NCBI GenBank assembly: GCA_023462275.1
Contig: JAEWYD010000145.1
Coordinates: 1-5,286, forward strand
Source of the DNA: Actinomycetes bacterium
GTDB lineage: Bacteria > Actinomycetota > Actinomycetes > Actinomycetales > Cellulomonadaceae
DNA: 5,286 nucleotides
Reading direction: 5' to 3'
The notes under the pieces are model-generated. The model ran no database searches. It was not told where the DNA came from and saw only the letters and a list, made by a program, of their open reading frames with translations. Both the position numbers and the translations under genes were made by a program. Shown here one piece after another: positions 1 through 5,286 of the stretch. How positions within the stretch are numbered: the first letter of the stretch is position 1; each line of letters opens with the position of its first letter.

Positions 1-2
1 GG

Positions 3-1079
3 CCGGACGGGCCCGTGCTCGTCGACGGCCCGACCGACCCCGCGTTCCTGCGGGCGTGGCTCGCCGCCGCGACCGCGGACGTCGCGGTCCGCGGCACGAC
101 GGACGGGGCCCAGGTGCTCACGGGCGAGCAGTCGAACACCTCGGTCGTCCTCCCCGGCCTGGTGCCACCCGCGATCCTCAAGGTGTTCCGGGGCGTCACC
201 GTCGGCGCCAACCCGGACGTCGAGGTCCCGCTCGCGCTCAGCCGCGCCGGCTGGGACGTCGTCCCCCGACCCCTGGCCTGGCTGACCGGCTCCTGGGACA
301 CCGGGGACGACGACCGCCGCGGCCGAGGCACCCGGAGCACCCCGTCGCACCTCGGCGTGCTCACCGCCCTCGTCGAGGGCGCCCAGGACGGCTTCCGGCT
401 CGCGTGCGCGATGGCCGCCGCCGGGTCGGACTTCGGCGCTCTCGCCGAGGACCTGGGCCGGACGACGGCGCAGCTGCACCGCGCGCTCCGCACCGCCCTC
501 CCGCTGCACGAGCACCTGCCGCGCAGCGTCGTCGAACGTGCCGCCGAGGTCCACCGGGTGACGGCCACCCTGCGCGAGCGTGCCGCCGCGGCCGCCGCCC
601 GCGTGCCGGCCCTGGCCGACCGCTCCGACGCCGTCCAGGCCGTGTACGCCGAGGTCGACCGGCTGGACGCCGTCCCGCCCCTGCAGCGCGTCCACGGCGA
701 CTACCACCTCGGTCAGGTGCTGCGCTCGGCGGACGGCCGCTGGTTCATCCTCGACTTCGAGGGCGAGCCGCAGGCGAGCGCGGCCGAGAAGACGCGGCCC
801 GACCTCGCGCTGCGGGACGTGGCCGGCATGCTGCGCTCCATCGACTACGCGACGTCCGTGGGCGGCGCGCCCAGCGCCTGGGGAGAGGCGGCGCGGGCGC
901 GCCTGGTCGCCGGCTACGAGGCCGAGCGAGGCACCGAGGGCGACGACCGGGTGACGGCGCTCCTGCTGCGCGCCCTCGAGCTCGACAAGGCCCTGTACGA
1001 GGTCGTCTACGAGTCGCGCAACCGGCCGGACTGGGTCCGCATCCCGCTCGACGGCGTCGACCGTCTGCTCGCCCTCTGA
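3..1079 (+). CDS. mak: Maltokinase, 3' part (N-terminus outside the window)
   Basis: This enzyme makes maltose-1-phosphate from maltose and ATP in the cytoplasm and feeds the GlgE alpha-glucan pathway. The reading frame is open to the left edge, so the GTG at 15 is probably internal. 358 residues are visible against roughly 430–460 in the family, so an N-terminal cap of about 80–100 residues is missing. The motifs match Mak/Pep2, which has an aminoglycoside-phosphotransferase-like kinase fold. GEQSNTS (nt 123–143) is the nucleotide-loop segment. ILKVFRG carries the presumed ATP-binding Lys (nt 180–182), followed by the NPDVEVPLAL segment. HGDYHLGQ (nt 693–716) is the catalytic loop, with its Asp at nt 699–701. 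DFEGEP (nt 753–770) holds the metal-binding Asp. The Arg/Ala-rich helical C-lobe ends in a typical RIPLDGVDRLLAL tail. The neighbouring glgB on the same strand supports the call. In some actinobacteria Mak is fused to TreS, and the truncation prevents deciding this here. Confidence 0.95.
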   Translation, partial: PDGPVLVDGPTDPAFLRAWLAAATADVAVRGTTDGAQVLTGEQSNTSVVLPGLVPPAILKVFRGVTVGANPDVEVPLALSRAGWDVVPRPLAWLTGSWDTGDDDRRGRGTRSTPSHLGVLTALVEGAQDGFRLACAMAAAGSDFGALAEDLGRTTAQLHRALRTALPLHEHLPRSVVERAAEVHRVTATLRERAAAAAARVPALADRSDAVQAVYAEVDRLDAVPPLQRVHGDYHLGQVLRSADGRWFILDFEGEPQASAAEKTRPDLALRDVAGMLRSIDYATSVGGAPSAWGEAARARLVAGYEAERGTEGDDRVTALLLRALELDKALYEVVYESRNRPDWVRIPLDGVDRLLAL

Positions 1080-1083
1080 CGCG

Positions 1084-1117
1084 GCGCCGGCCGCGGCCCA
1101 CGGCCCACGGCCGGCGC
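1084..1117 (+). repeat. GC-rich inverted repeat between mak and glgB
   Basis: A perfect 10-bp inverted repeat (gcgccggccg at 1084–1093, cggccggcgc at 1108–1117) encloses a 14-nt loop. It starts 4 bp after the mak stop codon. The loop and right arm contain a tandem 7-bp repeat, ggcccac at 1095–1101 and 1102–1108. No T-run follows, so this is not a classical intrinsic terminator. It could be a tail-less actinobacterial terminator, a partial attenuator, or a 3'-end stabiliser that sets the mak:glgB transcript ratio. Chance formation is not negligible in DNA this GC-rich. Confidence 0.5.
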
Positions 1118-1152
1118 TCGCGAGTTCCGTGCGGCGTGGGCGGGTGCGTGGC

Positions 1153-1156
1153 AGGG
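1153..1156 (+). promoter_or_regulatory. Ribosome binding site of glgB
   Basis: AGGG lies 8 nt before the ATG at 1165. This supports that ATG as the glgB start rather than the in-frame GTG at 1129, which has no purine-rich sequence at a suitable distance. The 12 residues added by the GTG would be Arg/Gly-rich and unlike GlgB N-termini. Confidence 0.6.
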
Positions 1157-1164
1157 TTGACGGC

Positions 1165-3396
1165 ATGACGACCACGCCGGAGACCCCGCCCGCGCCCAGC
1201 CCCCGGCCCGTCGCAACCGCCGAGCTGGATGCGATCGCCCGCGGTGTGCACCAGGACCCCCACCGCGTGCTCGGGCCCCACCTCGACGAGGGCACGCTGA
1301 CGGTGCGCGTGCTGCGCCCCCTGGCCGACTCCGTGGAGGTCCTCGTCGCCGACGCCGCCGGCGGGACCGTGCCGCACAGCGCCCACCACGAGCACGCCGG
1401 GGTCTGGGTGTGCGCCATCGCGCGCGACGACGTCCCGGACTACCGCCTGCGCGTCACCTACGGCGAGCAGCGCGACGTGGCCGACGACCCGTACCGGTTC
1501 CTCCCCACCGTGGGCCCGGTGGACCTGCACCTCATCTCGGAGGGGCGCCACGAAGAGCTCTGGACGGTGCTCGGCGCGAACGTCCGGTCCTACCCCAGCG
1601 TGCTCGGCGACGTCCGGGGCACGGCCTTCGCCGTGTGGGCGCCCAATGCCGAGGCCGTCCGCGTCGTCGGGGACTTCAACCACTGGCAGGGCAGCACGCA
1701 CGCGATGCGCCAGCTCGGTTCCTCCGGCGTCTGGGAGCTGTTCGTGCCCGGCGTGACCGCGGGGCAGCGCTACAAGTTCGAGATCCTCACCCGCGACGGC
1801 TCGTGGCGGCAGAAGGCGGACCCGCTCGCCAAGGGCACGGAGACGCCGCCCGCGACGGCCTCCGTCGTCGTCGAGTCCGCCTACGGCTGGGCCGACGACG
1901 AGTGGCTCGAGCAGCGGGTCGCCAGGAACCCGCACACCGGGCCGCTGAGCATCTACGAGGTGCACCTCGGGTCGTGGCGGCCGGGCCTCACGTACCGGGA
2001 GCTCGCCGACCAGCTCACCGCGTACGTCACCGAGCTGGGCTTCACGCACGTGGAGCTCCTGCCGGTCGCCGAGCACCCCTTCGGCGGGTCCTGGGGCTAC
2101 CAGGTGAGCTCCTACTACGCCCCGACGGCGCGGTTCGGGCACCCGGACGACTTCCGCTACCTCGTCGACCGCCTGCACCAGGCGGGTGTCGGCGTGCTCC
2201 TGGACTGGGTGCCGGCGCACTTCCCGAAGGACGAGTGGGCGCTCGGCCGCTTCGACGGCACCCCGCTCTACGAGCACCCGGACCCGCTGCTCGGTGAGCA
2301 GCCGGACTGGGGCACGTACGTCTTCAACTTCGGCCGCAACGAGGTGCGCAACTTCCTCGTCGCCAACGCCACGTACTGGCTGGAGGAGTTCCACGTCGAC
2401 GGCCTGCGGGTCGACGCGGTCGCCTCGATGCTCTACCTCGACTACTCGCGCAGCGCCGGCCAGTGGCGGCCGAACGTCCACGGCGGCCGGGAGAACCTCG
2501 AGGCGATCCGCTTCATCCAGGAGGCCAACGCGACGGCCTACCGCCGCACCCCCGGCATCCTCATGATCGCCGAGGAGTCGACGGCGTGGCCCGGGGTGAC
2601 GGCGCGCACCGACGCCGGCGGCCTCGGCTTCGGCCTCAAGTGGAACATGGGCTGGATGAACGACACCCTCCGCTACCTCGCGGAGGAGCCCATCAACCGC
2701 CGGTACCACCACAACGAGATCACCTTCTCGATGGTGTACGCCTACTCCGAGCAGTACGTCCTGCCGCTCAGCCACGACGAGGTCGTGCACGGGAAGCGGT
2801 CCCTCGTCTACAAGATGCCCGGTGGCGACTGGGAGCGCTTCGCCGGCCTCCGCTCGCTGCTGGCCTACCAGTGGTCGCACCCCGGCAAGCAGCTGCTCTT
2901 CATGGGCTGCGAGTTCGGCCAGACGTCGGAGTGGTCCGAGGCGCGCTCGCTCGACTGGCACCTGCTCGACCACGCGCCGCACCGCGGGGTGCAGCGCCTG
3001 GTGGCCGACCTCAACGCCTTCTACCGCGGCGAGCCGGCCATGTGGGCGCAGGACGAGCAGACCGCCGGGTTCGAGTGGATCGACTCCCAGGACGCCGGCC
3101 ACAACGTGCTCGCGTACATCCGGCGCGACGGCACCGGCCGCGAGGTCGTGGTCGTCGTCAACTTCGCGGGCGCCGCCCACGACGGCTACCTGTTGGGCCT
3201 CCCCCACGCCGGCGGCTGGCGCGAGGCGCTGAACACCGACGCCGACGTGTACGGCGGCTCCGGCAGGGGCAACCTCGGCCGGGTCGAGGCGGTCGGCGAG
3301 GCGCGGTACGCGCAGCCGGCGTCCGCCCGGGTGGTGCTGCCGCCGCTCGGCGTGCTCTTCCTGGTCCCAGAGGGTCAGGAGCCCGTCGACCGTTGA
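1165..3396 (+). CDS. glgB: 1,4-alpha-glucan branching enzyme GlgB (GH13_9)
   Basis: GlgB cleaves an alpha-1,4-glucan chain and transfers the piece to a 6-OH to make alpha-1,6 branches in cytoplasmic glycogen. The protein is 743 residues, normal for the long two-N-domain type. An N1 domain (about 16–115, with the DPHRVLGPH signature) precedes a CBM48 domain (about 150–240, with FAVWAPNAEAVRVVGDFNHW). The catalytic barrel starts near 263 (SIYEVHLGSWRPG), and a beta-sandwich C-terminal domain ends the protein. All GH13 regions are intact: DWVPAHFP (D347, H352), GLRVDAVASMLY with nucleophile D417, IAEEST with acid/base E470, and LSHDEVVHGK with transition-state Asp D538. The spacings between D347, D417, E470 and D538 (70, 53 and 68) match those I recall for E. 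coli GlgB (D335, D405, E458, D526). The position behind maltokinase, 85 bp away, suggests GlgE-pathway glycogen or capsular-type glucan synthesis. The start is the ATG with an AGGG site; a GTG 36 nt upstream is the alternative. Confidence 0.98.
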   Translation: MTTTPETPPAPSPRPVATAELDAIARGVHQDPHRVLGPHLDEGTLTVRVLRPLADSVEVLVADAAGGTVPHSAHHEHAGVWVCAIARDDVPDYRLRVTYGEQRDVADDPYRFLPTVGPVDLHLISEGRHEELWTVLGANVRSYPSVLGDVRGTAFAVWAPNAEAVRVVGDFNHWQGSTHAMRQLGSSGVWELFVPGVTAGQRYKFEILTRDGSWRQKADPLAKGTETPPATASVVVESAYGWADDEWLEQRVARNPHTGPLSIYEVHLGSWRPGLTYRELADQLTAYVTELGFTHVELLPVAEHPFGGSWGYQVSSYYAPTARFGHPDDFRYLVDRLHQAGVGVLLDWVPAHFPKDEWALGRFDGTPLYEHPDPLLGEQPDWGTYVFNFGRNEVRNFLVANATYWLEEFHVDGLRVDAVASMLYLDYSRSAGQWRPNVHGGRENLEAIRFIQEANATAYRRTPGILMIAEESTAWPGVTARTDAGGLGFGLKWNMGWMNDTLRYLAEEPINRRYHHNEITFSMVYAYSEQYVLPLSHDEVVHGKRSLVYKMPGGDWERFAGLRSLLAYQWSHPGKQLLFMGCEFGQTSEWSEARSLDWHLLDHAPHRGVQRLVADLNAFYRGEPAMWAQDEQTAGFEWIDSQDAGHNVLAYIRRDGTGREVVVVVNFAGAAHDGYLLGLPHAGGWREALNTDADVYGGSGRGNLGRVEAVGEARYAQPASARVVLPPLGVLFLVPEGQEPVDR

Positions 3397-3403
3397 CGGG
3401 CTC
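3379..3403 (+). repeat. Alternative hairpin over the glgB stop codon
   Basis: gagcccgtc (3379–3387) and gacgggctc (3395–3403) form a perfect 9-bp inverted repeat with a 7-nt loop. The left arm lies in the last codons of glgB and the loop runs to the first base of the stop codon. The right arm is the same sequence used by the convergent terminator at 3394–3427, so the two hairpins are mutually exclusive. No T-run follows. Confidence 0.55.
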
Positions 3404-3427
3404 GCCGGCGAGCCCGCGAGCCCGTCA
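3394..3427. terminator. Candidate bidirectional terminator between glgB and ybbN
   Basis: A perfect 12-bp inverted repeat (tgacgggctcgc at 3394–3405, gcgagcccgtca at 3416–3427) encloses a 10-nt loop. The outer three bases of each arm are the stop codons of the two converging genes: TGA of glgB at 3394–3396 and TGA of the minus-strand gene at 3427–3425. Within it, 3397–3416 is also a perfect 20-bp palindrome, and gcgagccc is tandemly repeated (3408–3415 and 3416–3423). The position between convergent genes fits a terminator for both strands. There is no U-tract on either side, so it would be of the tail-less type often proposed for actinobacteria, or act with Rho. Confidence 0.7.
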
Positions 3428-4342
3428 GTAGAGGGCGCTCGCCAGCGAGCGACGCGCGGCCATCACCGCCGGGTCGGTGTCGCCGACGACGGTGAAGAGC
3501 TCCACGAGCCGCGCGCGGGCCCGCTCGCGGTCGGGTCCCGCGGTGCGCCGGACGACGTCGACGAGCCGTGCGAACGCCTCGGCCACCTGATCCGAGAGCA
3601 GCTCGAGGTCGGCCATCGCGAGCTGGGCGTCGACGTCCGTCGCGTCCTGCGCGGCCGCGCGCGTGGCCTCGACGTCGAGCCCGGCGGTGCGCCGTAGCAG
3701 CTCGACCTGCGCCAGCCCGGCGCGCGCCATGTCGTCGCGCGGGTTCTCCGTCAGGGCAGCCTGGTAGGCGGCCGCCGCGGCGTCGACGTCGTCCCGGGCG
3801 AGCGCGTCGTAGGCCTCCTGGTGCCTCGGTGGCAGCGGCGGCTCCGCCTCGGCCTCGGGCTCGTCGCCCTCGACACCGGCGACCCGGCCGGTCACGCCGT
3901 TCGCGGACGCCATCGCGAGCACCTGGTCGAGCACGCCGCGGACCTGCTCGCGCGTCGCCTGGTCCAGGGGCGGCAGCGGCACGGCCTGGCCCTTCACGAC
4001 GGCGGCGACGGTCGAGCCGGTCTGGCTGCCCACCGCCTGAGCCACCTGCGGGGCCTGCTGCACGTCGACGCGCGCGAGGATCAGCCGACCACCCAGCTCG
4101 CCGGTGAGCTCGGTCAGCATGCCGACGATCCCGCTGCTCACGGGGTCGCTCGCCGCCCACAGGCACACGAGGACGGGCACCTCGGCGGAGCGCTGGACGA
4201 CGTCGGCGAACGTCGCCTCCGTGACGTCGACCACGGCGCCGGTGGCCGGCGCGGGAGCCGCCGCGGGCGGCCGGCCCAGCGTGGACAGGTCGACGGCGCC
4301 GTGCATCGGCAGGGACGGGCGGGGACCGCTGGGCTGGCTCAT
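3425..4342 (-). CDS. YbbN/CnoX-like thioredoxin-fold and TPR protein lacking redox cysteines
   Basis: This 305-residue protein resembles actinobacterial YbbN (CnoX)-type proteins. A Pro/Ala-rich N-terminus (1–35) with the MHGAVDLSTLG segment precedes a thioredoxin-like domain (about 36–140). An acidic Pro-rich linker (about 157–172) leads to Ala-rich helical repeats of TPR type (about 173–300), ending in the typical ARRSLASALY. No signal peptide is seen, so it is probably cytoplasmic. At the active-site turn the sequence is LWAASDPVSSG. The CxxC position reads D66-P-V-S69, and the only Cys is C60, before the motif. The usual cis-Pro before the T-V-A-A-V-V-K-G strand aligns with S110. A thiol-disulfide reaction is therefore unlikely. 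E. coli CnoX works as a chlorine-activated holdase linked to DnaK/GroEL, but whether that applies here is unknown. The gene starts 7 bp after the lipoprotein stop. The ATG at 4342 is preceded by AGGAG; an internal ATG (residue 13) lacks a visible site. Confidence 0.88.
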   Translation of the reverse strand: MSQPSGPRPSLPMHGAVDLSTLGRPPAAAPAPATGAVVDVTEATFADVVQRSAEVPVLVCLWAASDPVSSGIVGMLTELTGELGGRLILARVDVQQAPQVAQAVGSQTGSTVAAVVKGQAVPLPPLDQATREQVRGVLDQVLAMASANGVTGRVAGVEGDEPEAEAEPPLPPRHQEAYDALARDDVDAAAAAYQAALTENPRDDMARAGLAQVELLRRTAGLDVEATRAAAQDATDVDAQLAMADLELLSDQVAEAFARLVDVVRRTAGPDRERARARLVELFTVVGDTDPAVMAARRSLASALY

Positions 4343-4343
4343 G

Positions 4344-4352
4344 CTCTCCTCA
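4344..4352 (-). promoter_or_regulatory. Ribosome binding site of the ybbN-like gene overlapping the upstream stop codon
   Basis: On the minus strand the junction reads TGAGGAGAGCATG. The A of the lipoprotein stop codon TGA (4352–4350) is the first base of the AGGAG site, which ends only 3 nt before the ATG at 4342. A ribosome finishing the lipoprotein would cover this site, which suggests translational coupling or re-initiation. The AGGAG-to-start spacing is shorter than the usual 5–9 nt. Confidence 0.7.
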
Positions 4353-5286
4353 CTGGCCGGTCACCTCGATGCGGGAGTGCTCCGCACCGAGGACCTGGAT
4401 CTGTGCGTCGGACCCCGCCGGCGGGACCGCGAACGCCACGACGCTGAACCAGACGATCGTCAGGTTCGAGGCGACGGTGTCGGTGCCGAGCAGGGCGGCG
4501 GTCTGGTCGCCGATCTTCAGCGTCGAGTCCGTCAGCGTGATCGTCGTCGTCGTCTTGAAGGTGCCCACGACGAGGGCGCCGCCGTCAGCCGTGGCCAGCG
4601 CGCGGACGCCCGCCTGGGCGGGCTGGTACGTCTCGGCGAGCGTTCCGTTGGCGCCGACGACGCCGACGAAGGCGTCCCGGGTCTGCCAGACGGCCTGCCG
4701 GAGCGGGTCGTCGGTGAACGCACCGATGTACGGGGACTGGTCACGGTTCGCCAGGACGTCCAGGTACTCGGCGACCACCTGGTTGGGGGACGCCAGGAGC
4801 TCGGCGGAGTCGGGGTCCACGGGCGCGCTGCCCACCTCCGGCTGCGCCATGGGCGGGGTCTCGACGCCGGGGAAGAGCCGCGCCCACGACCACAGGTAGT
4901 AGGGCGAGCGCGGGGTCTCCTGGACGAGGGTCAGCAGGAGGGGCGCCTGGAGGTCCTGCGGAGGCTCGGTGACGACCATCATCGACCGCGGCCACGCGTC
5001 GGTCGTGGGCAGCGCGAGCGTCTGCGCGCCCGTCGGCAGGGCCGTGATCGCGTTCGCGTCGCCGGCGGCGGCCATGCGGTACTCCGCACGCCGGATCGCG
5101 GCCGCGGGGCCGTCCACCCGCGGCGCGAGCAGGTCGGGAGAGAGCTGCGCGTCGGCGGCGGAGAGGCTCTCCTGCACGGCGGCGAGGACGCGCTCGGCCT
5201 GGTCCGTCGACAGTGCGGGCGGCGTCGCAGCCGGGACCGCGTCGGGCGTCGGCTCCGGCAGCGGCTGGCTGCAGCCTGTGAGGATG
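4350..5286 (-). CDS. Uncharacterised lipoprotein, start outside the window
   Basis: I do not recognise a functional family. The frame is open to the right edge, giving 311 visible residues. It begins ILTGCSQPLPEPTPD, an almost ideal lipobox with the Cys at nt 5273–5271. The true start should therefore lie only some 15–25 codons beyond the edge, and the GTG at 5177 is an internal codon. The lipobox Cys is the only cysteine, consistent with lipidation and display on the outer face of the membrane. A Pro/Ala/Thr-rich tether of about 20 residues follows, then a helical stretch (TDQAERVLAAVQESL), a mixed region with SPYYLWSWARLFPGVETPP, and a C-terminal half rich in beta-strand-like Thr/Val segments (GALVVGTFKTTTTITL, ASNLTIVWFSVVAFAVPP). 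The last hydrophobic segment contains proline and is followed by a polar tail, so it is probably a strand rather than a membrane helix. The gene ends within the ribosome binding site of the ybbN-like gene. It may belong to one of the actinobacterial lipoprotein DUF families; which one is unverified. Confidence 0.87.
   Translation of the reverse strand, partial: ILTGCSQPLPEPTPDAVPAATPPALSTDQAERVLAAVQESLSAADAQLSPDLLAPRVDGPAAAIRRAEYRMAAAGDANAITALPTGAQTLALPTTDAWPRSMMVVTEPPQDLQAPLLLTLVQETPRSPYYLWSWARLFPGVETPPMAQPEVGSAPVDPDSAELLASPNQVVAEYLDVLANRDQSPYIGAFTDDPLRQAVWQTRDAFVGVVGANGTLAETYQPAQAGVRALATADGGALVVGTFKTTTTITLTDSTLKIGDQTAALLGTDTVASNLTIVWFSVVAFAVPPAGSDAQIQVLGAEHSRIEVTGQ
5268..5285 (-). other. 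Lipobox (signal peptidase II site)
   Basis: Minus-strand codons give I-L-T-G-C-S, which fits the [LVI]-[ASTVI]-[GAS]-C consensus. Cleavage before the Cys (nt 5273–5271) and diacylglycerol attachment are expected. The charged and hydrophobic parts of the signal peptide lie outside the window, so the call rests on the lipobox and the Pro-rich tether after it. Confidence 0.85.

Noticed and set aside
1157..1162. TTGACG, similar to a -35 promoter element, just before glgB.
   Set aside because: It ends 2 nt before the glgB start codon, so it cannot drive glgB, and no -10 element for another transcript follows at the right distance.
1129..1164. Upstream in-frame GTG as an alternative glgB start.
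   Set aside because: It would add 12 Arg/Gly-rich residues and has no ribosome binding site, whereas the ATG at 1165 has AGGG at 8 nt and gives an N-terminus that leads normally into the N1 domain.
745..3207. An 820-codon open frame on the minus strand opposite mak and glgB.
   Set aside because: The plus-strand proteins here have complete catalytic motif sets. The antisense frame gives a low-complexity Val/Arg/Ala/Glu/His-rich product of no recognisable family. Such frames are a usual by-product of G/C-biased third codon positions.
3821..4447. A 208-codon plus-strand frame opposite the ybbN-like gene and the end of the lipoprotein gene.
   Set aside because: It crosses two well-supported minus-strand genes, has an Arg/Gly/His-biased composition without domains, and is a codon-bias shadow.
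4541..4554. A short tcg trinucleotide run (four units plus two bases).
   Set aside because: It encodes the Thr run of the lipoprotein (FKTTTTITL) on the minus strand. Runs this short are common in GC-rich coding DNA and give no sign of phase variation, since a 3-bp unit would keep the frame.
4369..4899. A 176-codon plus-strand frame antisense to the lipoprotein gene.
   Set aside because: The minus-strand frame continues into a textbook lipobox and has a normal amino acid composition. The plus-strand frame is Ser/Thr/Ala-rich and resembles no known protein.

Overview
The window is about 5.3 kb of very GC-rich DNA with compact, co-directional gene blocks and strongly G/C-biased third codon positions. 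This composition, together with a maltokinase–GlgB pair and a YbbN-type thioredoxin-fold/TPR protein, points to a high-GC actinobacterium. It may be a member of the Micrococcales such as a Cellulomonas relative, but the genus is an inference.

Left half (+ strand, 1–3396): the 3' part of a maltokinase gene (mak/pep2, start lies before the window) is followed after 85 bp by a complete glgB (1,4-alpha-glucan branching enzyme, GH13). These are two steps of the GlgE pathway. TreS makes maltose from trehalose, Mak phosphorylates it to maltose-1-phosphate, GlgE adds maltosyl units to an alpha-1,4-glucan, and GlgB introduces alpha-1,6 branches. treS and glgE are not in the window and would be expected upstream. 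The mak–glgB gap carries a perfect 10-bp GC-rich inverted repeat.

Right half (- strand, 5286–3425): a lipoprotein gene with a visible lipobox (its start is just beyond the right edge) is followed after 7 bp by a ybbN/cnoX-like gene. The lipoprotein stop codon overlaps the ybbN ribosome binding site, so the two are very probably co-transcribed and perhaps translationally coupled. The YbbN-like protein keeps the thioredoxin-like region and C-terminal helical repeats but has lost both redox cysteines and, by manual alignment, the cis-proline. It is therefore likely a binding or scaffold protein rather than an oxidoreductase.

The two blocks converge on a 28-bp intergenic region. Here a 12-bp inverted repeat starts exactly at the stop codon of each gene, forming a candidate bidirectional terminator with several competing hairpins. 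There is no mobile element, CRISPR array, RNA gene or unambiguous novel system. The most noteworthy points are the stop-codon-embedded convergent terminator, the non-catalytic thioredoxin fold, and its coupling to an uncharacterised lipoprotein.
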